DNA of 64,000 nt, taken from NCBI GenBank assembly GCA_021464415.1, contig JAKCWG010000903.1:1-64000 (forward strand). Reading direction: 5' to 3'. This document shows, one piece after another, positions 23,399-34,099 of this stretch. This DNA is from Lonicera japonica (Eukaryota > Streptophyta > Magnoliopsida > Dipsacales > Caprifoliaceae). How positions within the stretch are numbered: the stretch's first letter is position 1; every line of letters starts with the position of its first letter. Both the position numbers and the translations under genes were made by a program. The notes beneath the pieces were generated by a model. The model had not been told where the DNA came from, searched no databases, and was given only the letters and a program-made list of their open reading frames with translations.

Positions 23399-24881
23399 TT
23401 ATGCGCCTTTGTCAGCTTTTGCACCCTTAAAAAGTACCCAGTTGCGGGGGAATAGCCACTATGAAAAAAAATAAAAAAAAATGTACGTATAGTAAATTTT
23501 TCCTTATAGGAAACTCTATTTAAACTTCAAAAGTATAAGGTTGTGTTTGTAATTATTCAAAACCTGCGGGTATGGACTATAATTATTAATATAAGAAAGT
23601 GTAAATTACGTAACTAGCCTCCTAAAATAGGGTACCAGTTTCACTTAAGCCCATAAACTTTAAAACGTATTGTTTTACCCCTCAAACTATTTATCGAATT
23701 CCTCTTTGGTCCTTCCATCCAATTTTAGCCATTGAAGTTGATGCCATGCCATGTGCACCACACATGACCATTTATAATAACATTTGGTTCAACTAACAAA
23801 AACTAAGTATTCATATTATTGTACATATACATATATATGTGTGTGTGTGTGTTGTGTACTCGTGTTATTGATTTTTTGGTACTTATTATCAATTTTTCCT
23901 TTTTATTTAATACTAGTCAGGTCCCGACTATGTTAAAATTCTAAGTACACCATTGATGAGTTATTGTCCGATACATGTCTACAATTAATAGTCTCATCAT
24001 AATTTTCATTAGTACTTATTAAAAAAAAATGATATTTCAACTTAATCAAATGGTTAAAAGTAAAGCTTTTTTTTTATGTAACATTTAATAAAAAGTAACT
24101 GTAAAGCCAATTTGACATATTTTGAAAAATATAAAAAACTGCACTACCATTTTGACGTAGAATAAATACGAAGTTTAGCTAAAGATAGAAAAACAGCTGA
24201 GTATGTGAGTTTCTGGGCCATTAATAAAAAATTGTACCTAAAAATTTCAAATTCGATTCTCACCGGAGAAAAAGCATGGTTTGTTAAGGTAAAAACAAAA
24301 ATACATAGAAAATAATGGAATTAGCTCCTATTCATTACGGCAATCCCCAATTTCTCAGTGCCGTCTATTTTAAGGACTAAATAAATAAATTTTGTCATTA
24401 AATTTAGTGGAGATGATTTTTATAATGAGTATATCATCTCCACAAAATTTCATCAAAATATTTAATTCAAAAGCAGATGATATAATTATGTAAATTTATT
24501 TTTTTTGAGAAAAGATAATTATGTAAAATTTTAATGAACAGAAATATACATAATAAATTTTTATTACACTCACCTCCAAATTGGATTTCTTGTTAAATTT
24601 TATGCAAGTCTTTTAATTGTTATTGATATTATCTCCCACAAAATTTCATAAAAAAATTCATCAATTTTGCTCTCAAGAAAACTCATTGAAAAAACTAGAG
24701 GAGTACGGTAACAGAGATGTCCAAATTCCCAAAATAAGATTATAGACAAAGAGAAAAGTTAAAGATGAATAATGATACGTGTTCCAAATTAAGTAATCAA
24801 ATTATTAGAGTAAATAATGTGTCAAAAAGTATCTTGGTCTGTGTTTCAAGCAAACCCAACAAGTTGACTAGTGCATTTCGA

Positions 24882-25082
24882 GTAAATTTTTGATGGGGGT
24901 AAAATTAGATGAGGTCATGAGAGCTTCAATAATAAAACTAACACGTGTCCACTCTCATATAAAATTAATTAATTTTTTTTCATTTTTTCATTTGATTTAA
25001 GTAGATAAGAATCAACACGTGTTGTTTTATTATTGAACTCTCATGACTTCATCTAATTTTGCTCCCATCAAATTTTTTTCCT
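24882..25082. mobile_element. Palindromic MITE, MULE-like TSD
   Basis: About 90-bp inverted arms (TTGATGGGGGTAAAATTAGA...; TCTAATTTTGCTCCCATCAA) around a short AT-rich loop make almost the whole 201 bp a fold-back. The flanks are GCATTTCGA (24873-24881) and GCATTTTCGA (25083-25092), a 9-bp duplication with one extra T. The arms contain CACGTG cores (ACACGTGT). It lies 86 bp inside the CRR42 intron from exon 1. Confidence 0.7.
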
Positions 25083-25168
25083 GCATTTTCGAACGCATCA
25101 GATTTAATAACTTTGTCATTTAATTTAGTACGCGAGTCATTAGTTGGAGTAATTAATAAGAACTGAAC

Positions 25169-25482
25169 CTGCCAACATCACCGGCCTTGACCAAGCCAGA
25201 ATTAGCCCGGAGGCAAGGAACAGAAGCTGCAGTCTTGATGTATAAGGGGGCTTCAATTACAATAACCGGTGACCCTATCCCCAGTTTCTTTACTCTCTTC
25301 TCTTTTTCTGCTCCCAATTCTTCAGATAATTCGCACTTCACATTATTAACAAACCCACAATAACTCTGCCTTTTTTCTATGCAACCATTGCTACTAGTGG
25401 AACTCGTGCTCGTGTTTAACCAATTGGTTCTGTTGTTGGCTGAATATGGTTTGGTTAGCATTGAGGAGAGAGAAATTGCCAT
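25169..25482 (-). CDS. CRR42: CRR42 exon 1: plastid NDH assembly factor (DUF3148)
   Basis: Exon 1 starts at ATG 25482 and encodes a Ser/Thr/Asn-rich N-terminus (MAISLSSMLTKPYSANNRTN) with the look of a chloroplast transit peptide, then the DUF3148 core: IGSPVIVIEAP, IKTAASVPCLRANSGLVK, GDVGR. In Arabidopsis the family member CRR42 is needed to assemble subcomplex A of the plastid NADH dehydrogenase-like complex, acting in the stroma. The exon ends GGC-AG at 25169, before GTTCAG. Joined to exon 2 (20663-20561) the phases fit exactly (314 + 103 = 417 nt, 138 aa plus stop), and the split Arg codon AG|G is restored. The length is normal for the family and there is no stop or frameshift, so I take the gene as intact. 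The region 25483-25560 is its leader and proximal upstream DNA. Confidence 0.88.
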
Positions 25483-25792
25483 ATCTGTATGTATCCTATT
25501 AATAAAAGGAGATAAGAAATGAGTGCTTCCTCTGCTTTTAATAGTGGGTAAGGTAAACCAACAACTTTCTCTCTCTTGAGAATAATAATATATAACGTCT
25601 GTTTAATAATCAGATAGAAAATTATTGTAATAATAATTTATTTATATAAAAAGTTGAAAAATAAGTTAAATAATATGACAAAACATTTTTTATGAGTAAA
25701 TATATATATCTGATATTTTTTTTATTTATTGTGAAAATTTCTTCTTACTTGCCACCCAAAGAATATTTATCAAAATAGAAAAACAAAAATGT

Positions 25793-26364
25793 AAGGCTCC
25801 GTTTGATAACAACTTGAAAAATTATAGAAAAAACAATTAATTTCAGTGAAATGTTGGAAAATAAGTTGAGGTATGTGATAAGATGTTTACCATCTCATGC
25901 TCATACTTATGACTATATGTCTTGCATTTTGCTTTATTTTTTGTAGAAAATTTTTACTTCCTCATTCTCCAAAGAAAATTATTCCAGGGAAAAAGTAAAA
26001 AATTATGAGTTAATCTCACCACATGGCTCTACATATTTTCCAACTTATCACATAAATCAATGGAAATAATATTAGCACTCCACTTTAGAACTAAGGCACT
26101 CACTTTCATTTTTAGTGACATAAAAAGTGTCCCAAAAGATATATGTAAGTGTCACTAAAAATGAAAGTGGAGTGCCTTAAAACAAAAGTGGAGTGCTAAT
26201 ATCATTTCCCTAAATCAATTGCTATTGCTACTATTATCCATGTTCTTATCGAATGGAATCTAATAGAACATCGATCTCAACACATTCTTAATTTATTTTT
26301 CTACTTCTCATCCAAATTAATTGTTTTTCTCATCATTTTTCATTTAGTTATCAAGCGGAACTTA
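25793..26364. mobile_element. MITE (copy 2 of the family at 7601), with nested element
   Basis: The ends AAGGCTCCGTTTGATAAC and GTTATCAAGCGGAACTT are an 18-bp imperfect inverted repeat. Interior blocks match the copy at 7601-7897. Removing the nested 149-bp element and its duplicated site leaves about 414 bp. It lies about 310 bp upstream of the CRR42 start codon. Confidence 0.65.
26062..26210. mobile_element. 149-bp palindromic MULE-type MITE, nested, 9-bp TSD
   Basis: A nearly perfect palindrome: the left arm with ATATTAGCACTCCACTTT is mirrored at the right by AAAGTGGAGTGCTAATAT, and CACTTTCATTTTTAGTGAC is also mirrored. It is flanked by TAAATCAAT on both sides (26053-26061 and 26211-26219), a perfect 9-bp duplication, and sits inside the MITE at 25793-26364, so it is younger than that element. 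Transcription through it would give a long hairpin. Confidence 0.85.
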
Positions 26365-26377
26365 CGAATTAGGAGGG

Positions 26378-26962
26378 GCTAAATACATTTAGCACCACAA
26401 CCATGTGGTTCTAAACGCATTTAGTACCTTCTGGTCGCTGTCTATGGGGTGCTAAATGCATTTAGCACCTTCTGGTTGCTGTCCAGGGAGTGCTAAATAC
26501 ATTTAGCACCTTCTGGGTGTGTGGTGCTAAATGCATTTAGCACTTTCTGGTTGTTCTCCAGACGGTGCTAAATGTATTTAGCACCTTCTAGTTACTGTCC
26601 AAGGACTAAATGCATTTAGCACCTTCTGGTTGTGGTACTAAATACATTTAGCACCTTCTGGTTGCTGTCCAGGGGATGCTAAATGCATTTAGCACCTTCT
26701 TGTTGCTGTCCAGAAGGTGCTAAATGCATTTTGCACATTCTTTTTACTGTCTAGGGGGTGCTAAATGCATTTAGCATCTTCTGGTTGCTGTCCAGGGGGT
26801 GCTAAATGCATTTTGCACCTTCTGGTTGTGGTGCTAAATGCATTTTTCACCTTCTGGTTGATTTCCAGAGGGTGCTAAATGCATTTAGCACCTTCTGGTT
26901 GGTGCTAAATGCTAAATGCATTTAGCACCTTCTGGTTGTAGTTTAGCACATTCTGGTTGCTA
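26378..26962. repeat. Palindromic minisatellite, ~40-bp unit, ~15 copies
   Basis: The unit is GTGCTAAATGCATTTAGCAC followed by CTTCTGGTTGCTGTCCAGGG. The first half is a perfect 20-bp palindrome, centred on ATGCAT. I count about 15 copies with small changes (ATACAT, ACGCAT, TTTGCAC) and shortened spacers. There is no coding potential and no leader or cas gene, so it is not a CRISPR. Confidence 0.92.
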
Positions 26963-29595
26963 AAACTTGTCCCTCCGCCCTACTCCTTCCGCAAAACATC
27001 CATCTTATCCAAAACTAAACTTTTTGTATAAAAAAGATAATAATAAAAAAAAGTGTACCATTATTACAGCAAATAACAATTCTAATCCTACAAATTTTCA
27101 ACTTTGCAGCACTAGACTGGGGTGATCTAAATTATTAACTACGTCACTGTCTAATTATCATTTGTATTATATATATCAAAAATTGTTGCATGCGTGCACC
27201 ATATGTAGGCACGTGTTGTTGAAACAAAAATGGAATTTAATCAAAGAAATCACTTTGATAAAAGAGTTTCATGCTCATAATTTATTTGAATAAAGCATCC
27301 CTTAAGTTCACACGGTGCTCTAAATTTTTATTTTTTTTAATATAAGTGATAAAATTAATCTCCTAATATAAATCATGCATTAATCGATTATGCGATAAAT
27401 TAACTGATAACTGGACAGCAACTCAATCAATATCATCATAACTCTTCCTCCCTTGTAAACTTCCCCCAAATTCATAAGAGTTATTAGGTTAATTGAATTT
27501 TCAAAAATTTTATTTATTAATGCCGGTGGCATGAATAACTCCCACAATGTAAATGGAGTGCTGCTTCAAAATAAGCTAGAGTCCTTGACTTGTATCAAGT
27601 TTTTAATCTTTTGATTTTATAAGGAAGGGGTATTATTGTCTTTTTTGTACAATATCATTAATTTACATGGCTAATTTTTAAGTGTCCTTTGTAATTATGT
27701 TATTATTAGAGTGAGCCCATATGCCTAATTGCCCATATTTTTAATCATGATAATTTATTTACTTAGTAATGCCTTCCTCAATAAAGTTGTTGGCTCCATC
27801 CCAGCCCACATTTGGTTAGTTAACTTTTATTTTTTTTCCTTATTCATCTTTGTTTAAGCGTGAGATTTTTTGTGGTTGAGTATGCTATGGTGAATTCAGA
27901 TGAGTATTTTACAAGATTATTGAACGGTGTTGATGGGGGTTCTACGAGGTTTCAACGCCTTATTTATGATAAGAGGGTGATGAATTTGTGAGTTTATCGA
28001 CTCACTTCCTTTTACGATTAGGACTTGGAAGTTCTTTTACGATTAGAACTTGGAAGTTAGTCATTTTATAATAAAATATTGGTTTTGATCACATGATTAC
28101 TTAGTATAAGTATAGGTCTTATTTATTCTCTGTAATTATTGGATAATTGTTTCTAGTTTTGAAGGTATATTTAGAGAGAAAGTTCGAGAGATAGAAAGTC
28201 TAGAGAGGAAGTTTTTAGAGAGAGAAAATAAGGGTTTCTTGTACTCAAGTTTCAATTCGATCATCAATAAAGTCTATTACCTAGTGGAGTGCGGCGCTAC
28301 CAATACCACCTTATTTGCTTGTGATTGTTTGTTAGTACTTTTTCTTAATTCTCCATTATTATTGTTTTTATTATTGTGGATCGAAGCCTTTGGTGCACAG
28401 TAACTTTGATTGTGTTAACATATTTATTTTTGCAACTCCTCTGCATTGTGTTAATAGTTTGGTTTAACTAGGGTTTTGCTCAATTGACTCGCAGTCGGAG
28501 TGGGAAAAAAGTTGGACCAGCTCAACGTTTCAATGCCGTGTTTATGCTAAGAGCAAATTTGAGATGTTTTTCTCATTATGGACTCACTTGAGGATACAAA
28601 TTATGATGACTTTCGTGTGGGTTATATGTTTATTTTATGTTGTTTTGTTTTGTTTGGTTTTATTTTATTTTGTTTAATATTTCCCTTCTTGTTTGGTAAG
28701 TTGTGTATGCAGCTTTGGTACAATTCATGCTGCATTTTAATCCTTCTTTTACTTGTTCTTTTCTTTGGTTGACTAATATTGTTTGGTTTGCAATTTTAAT
28801 TGTTTCTTCGTAATGCATTTTTTTTTGTTAGTGTTATATGTTTTGTAATGAAACAAATGTACGTGTGTTTTGAAAAACCGAAACAAGTGTTTTTTTCCCT
28901 TGTTTTCCCTTGTCCCACATATACAAAGAATATGAAACCTCACATGGGTTCATATATTGATAGTTTTGCTCTTGGGTTTGGGCCCTAAGGCATCTAAGAT
29001 TTGTGCTATCAAGTGAGAACTTAGATGAGTGTGGTTCACCACGCGCGTGCGCCGACCCACCCGAGCTTGGGCTAACTTTGGGTAAACATATATTATTTTT
29101 GGACAAATTACTTATAGAAATTTTAATTTTAAGTAAAATTAACTTTGAATTTGACTTAGCCAAAACCCTAACCTAAATTAGCTTTGAATTTAACTTGGCC
29201 AAAACCCTACCTAATTGACCAAAGTCCCGTTTGAGGAGATAAGTCTCCATCTCCCATTATGCTTGATTGTCTCGCGTGCACACAACGCTAAAAGAAATCT
29301 ATATATATATATCTACCCTAGCATCAGTATGCATCATAAATAGCGGAGACAAAGCCCAAACTGATAATTTTATTGATAAAACTCAAATATTACAAAGGAG
29401 AGAGGGAGTACAAGAGTACAAGAGAGGAAGAAAGAAAAAGAAAAATCAAGCCCACTCCTCTATTTAATTTACATCCCTATTTATACAGATTACAAAGGAT
29501 CGGACTTCAAACTATTTTGAATCTGTTAGTGGAAGGTGACGTAAGGGCGCACATGTAGTCTGCAGTAGTACAGTCCCTGTTCGTTTTTTGAAAAT
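26963..29595. other. Non-coding stretch with LTR-like debris
   Basis: The interval 28100-28420 has features of a retroelement LTR/leader (GAGAGAAAG runs, AATAAAGTCTATTACC, polyadenylation-like signals), and 28900-29070 resembles the end of a Copia-type LTR. No matched ends, TSD or PBS could be fixed. No gene was recognised. Confidence 0.35.
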
Positions 29596-30172
29596 TTAAA
29601 AAGTCCTTTGTTTTCTTGCATCGGCAGTATCTTTAGAATCAAAGGCTTTATACAAGATGATGGAATAAAATGATTTTGCCTGTCCTTTTCCTTTATCTTG
29701 TCTTCCTTTAGAATCTTTATCCGAATTATTTTCTTCTTTTTCTTCTTCTCCAAGAATATCAATCCATTGTCCTATATTAGGTCCATCTAGATAGTCTTCC
29801 ATATCTTCATTAAAATTTATAACATCTAGATCTCCATCCACTTCTCCATTAGAGGATGAAGGTTTAACATACTGGGCTTTAGAAGGAGTGGACATATCAT
29901 CATCATCATCATCATCATCATCATCTTTTAGAAATTCCAATTGTGATACCAATGCCTTTAACATTTATTTCTTAATTTGTTGTGCAGAGGCATTCGAATA
30001 TTTCTTCTTTCAAAATGCAACAGACGGAGTTTTGAATTCTTGTTTTAAAAACTTATCATGTTCTTGAGCTCTCTTCTCTGCTTCCACATAACGATTATAA
30101 TCTTTATAATTAGCAATATCCTTTTTTATTTCGGCCAATAAGTCTGAGTATTCAAATCTTGACCACCATTTT
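29596..30172 (-). pseudogene. Retroelement-like coding remnant with Asp run
   Basis: The minus strand reads a charged helical stretch (YVEAEKRAQEHDKFLKQEFK) from about 30172, has stops near 29990 and 29950, then continues with ten Asp residues, an acidic segment and a Lys/Gln-rich end to the stop at 29596. This looks like a degenerate gag-like or linker region of a plant retroelement. It points away from the coding remnant at 30190-31615, so the two pieces are head to head. Family not certain. Confidence 0.35.
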
Positions 30173-30189
30173 ATAAAATATGATTCCGT

Positions 30190-31615
30190 CCCAAATGGGC
30201 AGAGGAGGCAGAAGACTGCCTTTTAAACAAGCTTCTTCTTCAAGAAGCCCCTTGGATTCTAAATCACAAACTTCTAAATAGGATGGATCTTCTTCCTCCT
30301 TTGCTGAAATTTTAAAGACTACTCCGGCCATTCCACTAAAGAAATCGTTCTAGGATTTTGTTATCTTTCTAAAAGATAGTGATAAAAAAATGTTTTCTAA
30401 TCTTATTGCTCTTTCTAAACAATATTTGGAACTTGATCAAGAGTTTCCCGTTATAAATCAGATAACCCGAAAATATTATGAGGCTATTTTAAAAGAAACA
30501 CAATCTGTTAAAATTACGCATATCAATCTAAATATTGGATCTCGTAAATCAGAAATCCAATTTTCTATAGCTTTTGTTATCGGGGTCCTTAGTCTTTAGT
30601 ATCGGGAAGTAAATCCCAATAAAGCAAAGACTTTACAATTTTATAGGAGAGATAGAGATTATAATGAATATAACTATTGGGACTATATTGAGGCTTGGTC
30701 TAAAGCTTTTTTCTATCAAAATTCCTGTAATACCCATACTTGCTGGTTTTGTTTTAAGCATTACGAGAACCATCAGTAGACCTTAAGGCTCTCCCCTATT
30801 GGTTTTATAACTGGTTTATTAAATATGGTCCTGAGGTTGATTATTTGCCAAAAGACTTACAGCCCGCTTTTAAAGAATATTCTTCTATTCATCCCAAGCA
30901 TATTGGTGAAACTCACCCTATCACCAATGCGATTTTATTACGATTTTTGGGTCACTATTCTATACCGTGGATTTTTCAGTTGACTTTTTTCATTGGAAAT
31001 AAACACAACCTCTTTCTCGAAAAAGATTCTTCTTAAGGAGAGTGACATAGTCTGTGATTAAACCCAAAAAGTTCTTATTGCTAAATTACTGGTACTATTG
31101 TTCTATTACGCAGTTTTGTTTCCAAAATCTTGTGTTTTAAAAATTCAAATTCAACTAGAATCCATTCGGACTGGTATGTACATATCGGTTACTGGTGTGA
31201 CTAATATTACACCGTTGCATATTACCGGTTTATTGGTTGACCATATCAGACCGGATTGTAACATTCCTATTAGTTTTTATAATGATTTATGTCTCAATGC
31301 TTGTATTTTCAAAAATCACATAAAGTCATTATAACAAATGAAAACAAAACCCATAAGTTACAAAACTTCTGAAGTTTCCTATTCTTCCACGTGCAATACC
31401 CAGACCAAAACGATTGCATGTTTAAGTGTGTACTTATAAACCTGAAAATAGATCACCTACTCAACTCGAACATTCTTTTAGTGAGATTTTCTTTTCTTTA
31501 TCAAATCTGGGTTTTCCTCAAAAACTTGTTTTCCTTATGAGAGTTCATAGAAAAATATTAATTTTGAGGATTTTATTATGTCAAATCACTCGAACTTTAG
31601 GGATTTTGTTCTAGT
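30190..31615 (+). pseudogene. Degenerate plant retroelement polyprotein-like region
   Basis: A broken coding region in several frames. Recognisable pieces are RKYYEAILKETQSVKITHIN (about 30460-30525), a WDYIEAWSKAFFYQN segment (about 30680-30725), a WFYNWFIKYGP segment (about 30800-30835) and ILLRFLGHYSIPWIFQ (about 30925-30980). This order is one I associate with repetitive polyproteins of plant reverse-transcribing elements (LTR retrotransposon or endogenous pararetrovirus). No RT or protease motif is visible, so the exact class is unresolved. Stops and frameshifts occur throughout; it cannot be functional. The end overlaps the dispersed repeat at 31345-31905. Confidence 0.45.
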
Positions 31616-31905
31616 GTGACGCTTGAACCCATTTAGAGGTAAATCACCTCTAGAGCTCGATTAGTCACGATTTTCGTCATCTAGAAGAAGTAAATTATGT
31701 GAAAATTCAATTAATTCACAATCAACCTAATTAATAACGTGGGTTTGTATAACAAGTCCATTACTAATTAATACATCAAAAGAATTCAAAGATAGTCAAT
31801 AACAAAGCCGCCAACACAGTCCCAAGCATGCATAGTTATTATATTACAACAAAAGAGTGTTTAAAATTAGTAAAAATAATATATGATTAGTGCATAAAAA
31901 TTTAA
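31345..31905 (+). repeat. Dispersed repeat, copy 2 (empty-site reference)
   Basis: Reverse complement of 18219-19215 without the Helitron. It keeps the uninterrupted A|T site at 31631/31632. It extends from the 3' end of the retroelement-like coding remnant into its downstream non-coding tail. Confidence 0.75.
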
Positions 31906-32207
31906 AAGCGAGAGTCATCCATTCCTAAAATGGGCGTAGTAAGCTCGGTATTAAAAGGCTCAAGACTCATCTATCGTTGTGGGGGTACCTATGAAGAAAA
32001 GTATAAAGTGAGCTTAAAGAAGTCAGTGGGAACTATAATAATTTGCCACAATGAATTACACGTAGCCAATTACACAAAAGTGCCAGCTATAAGAAAATTG
32101 CTTTTCAATTTAGCACATGCATGATATCATGCATCCATGTCATGGTGCAAATATGCTCTATTTAACAATTTTTTGTTGTCATCAAATTCCCATTCATGAA
32201 GTGCACT

Positions 32208-32221
32208 CACTACAAGAAATT
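32208..32221 (+). mobile_element. CACTA-type terminus (one end only)
   Basis: CACTACAAGAAATT is the standard terminal sequence of plant CACTA (En/Spm) transposons. The reverse-complement partner TTTCTTGTAGTG was not found in the window, so the element is truncated, its other end has changed, or this is a chance match. The tandem units at 32848-33195 could be its subterminal repeats. Confidence 0.5.
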
Positions 32222-32303
32222 ATTTCATATATGACACTTTTAACACATGAATTATGTCACATGTTAATTTTGTAACTTAAATAACCTATGGTAATATTAT
32301 ATA

Positions 32304-32580
32304 GGGGACTACTATTGACACACACCAAAACACTCTCTAACGCTCTAAATTAGTTCGACCCTTAAGGACTGAATATGTGCACATTGGCTCGGCCCTTAAA
32401 GACCGAATATATGTGCACATACTCGATCCTTAAGAGCCGAGCCAGTGTAATTTTTTTATTCAAAAATGGTTCGGTCCCTAAGCATCAAATATATATATAT
32501 ACTTATACTCGGTACTTAAGGGCCAAGTAAATATAACAAAGTGTTAGTGAATATTTTAGTGTGTGTCAATAGCACCCACC
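32304..32580. mobile_element. MULE-type MITE, 277 bp, perfect 9-bp TSD
   Basis: The ends GGGGACTACTATTGACACAC and GTGTGTCAATAGCACCCACC form a ~35-bp imperfect inverted repeat. The flanks TATTATATA (32295-32303 and 32581-32589) are identical over 9 bp. The middle holds direct and inverted copies of a CCTTAAGG-like motif (GGCCCTTAAAGACCGA, GATCCTTAAGAGCCGA). Non-coding. Confidence 0.8.
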
Positions 32581-32847
32581 TATTATATAAGTCACGTTTA
32601 TAAGACAATACCTTTTTTTGTCTCGCTTAAGCATGCAACCTAATGAATTAATTAAATTTAAGAGGCAATGGGTTTAAAGGGCTTTTTTCGTAATTAAAAT
32701 CATAGAAAGAATATCTTATATTTCTATTGTAAAATAAGGACAATCAGTATAATTGTGACATGTGTCATAGTAAAATTAAGCCAAAATAAGAAAAAACCTT
32801 TTCTTTTTCCCATAATTACAATTGTGCCATCTTTTCTAGAAATACTT

Positions 32848-33195
32848 CAGTGCACTGAATCCACGTGTAATTCCCATAAATAATTTAGTGCAAAGACGAT
32901 TTTGCACTAAATGGGAGTGCAACTTGTCAAAATTAATTCAATGCAAAAACAATTTTGCAGTAAATCTGAGTGCAATTACCATAAATATTTCAGTGCAAAA
33001 ACAAATTTGCAGTAAATCCGCGTGCAATTATCATAAATATTTAAGTGCAAAAACAATTTTGCAGTAAATCTGAATGCAATTACTAGAAATATTTCAGTGC
33101 AAAAACAAATTTGCTGTAAATTCGCATGCATTTATTAGAAATATTTCAGTGCAAATGATCAATTTTGTAGTAAATCGGAGTGCAATTTAGTATAA
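32848..33195. repeat. Tandem repeat, ~60-bp unit, ~6 copies
   Basis: The units contain TTCAGTGCAAAAACAATTT, then TGCAGTAAATC and GTGCAATTA, repeated about six times with point changes. Each unit carries a TTTTGCA/TGCAAAA inverted pair. It lies between the CACTA-type end and a degraded MULE transposase, so it may be subterminal repeat of one of these. Confidence 0.75.
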
Positions 33196-33430
33196 ATAAT
33201 CAAAGTCCTTCGCATTCAAATAAACAACTTGCAAAGAATAGCAATGTCTTGATATTATTTATTCCACAAAAATAAAAAAAAAACATCTCCATTCATATAT
33301 CAAAATCAACATTACATTCTTTTAAAATCAAAATTAAAGGAATCCGAAAAAATTCTCAAATACCATCATACCAAAAATTTCAATTCTAAAATATTCACTA
33401 AATGTAGTTATACTATGCCATGATAAAATC

Positions 33431-34099
33431 TAAACAATAGGTGCAGTGCATATCTTCTTGTTGTGATATGCATAATAGTTACACCTTCCACACTTTTGTT
33501 TTTTCTTTGTACTTAAACTGGCGCTCTTAAATCAATTCTTTTTAGGACGACCGGGTTGAGTTTTACAATCGGGAGGAAAACATGAACTGAAGTTATTCCT
33601 CAAATGCTAAAGGCAATAAGCATGAAAACCATTAGGGAACACCTTAAGAACTGAATTGATCAATCCAACATGTCTGTCTGAAATAAATGTCAACATCCTA
33701 TTAGTTTCCACAATAACCTTCAAATGCTACAAGAACCACTATCAGTTATCCACATTTTATGCATTCACTACAGCCATTGCAAGTGGAAAATTCCTTACAA
33801 AAATAATTTAAATTACAACAGGTCTATGCTTGATTAAATTACATGCAACATAAAAAGACTAAAAGGTGAAATAACACAGTAGACAAAGAGTGAAATAATC
33901 ATTATTTATAAAATATATTAAAAAACTTGACATAAAAGAAAAAACTTAATCACAAATGTACATTCATCTCCATTTGTCGCAGTGGCAGACAACATACAAC
34001 CCTTAAACTTCTCTTTCAAATGGTAGCCATCCAAACATAACAAAGGTTGAGAAAAGTTAAAGACAGATGTACAAGCTTCAAATGATATGAATATCGGAC
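33431..34099 (-). pseudogene. Second MULE transposase, heavily degraded and internally deleted
   Basis: Minus-strand pieces in family order: FNFSQPLLCLDGYHLKEKFK then GCMLSATATNGDE (about 34060-33963, first catalytic Asp region), [20 protein letters not shown] (about 33700, second Asp), then at once TQPGRPKK and a CCHC knuckle (CGRCNYYAYHNKKIC, about 33490-33450), stop at 33431. The region normally between the second Asp and the C-terminus (third acidic residue, SWIM finger) is missing. In-frame TAG and TGA codons are also present. It is a different lineage from the MULE at 11085-15987. Confidence 0.7.

Larger units (their letters stand above)
20664..25168 (-). other. CRR42: 4.5-kb intron of CRR42 loaded with transposons
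   Basis: The donor (AG|GTTCAG, minus strand, at 25168) and acceptor (TTGCAG at 20664) delimit a 4505-bp intron. It holds a ~1.2-kb hAT element (22203-23398) and a 201-bp palindromic MITE (24882-25082) only 86 bp from the donor. The sequence near 23600-23720, with TTACCCCTCAAACTATTT, resembles a MULE terminus, but no partner end was found. The rest is AT-rich and unassigned. Confidence 0.75.

Noticed and set aside
23900..23960. Possible minus-strand Helitron end (CTAGT next to GGTCCCGACT)
   Set aside because: Hairpin is weak and no matching 5' end or empty site was found.
26378..26962. CRISPR-like alternation of palindromic repeat and spacer
   Set aside because: The 'spacers' are themselves repeats of one sequence, unit lengths vary, and there is no leader or cas gene; the context is plant nuclear DNA. 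It is a minisatellite.
27880..28580. Gene fragments near two similar segments (TTTCAACGCC... and TTTCAATGCC...)
   Set aside because: Short open frames end quickly, similarity is limited to ~40 bp, and no protein family was recognised.
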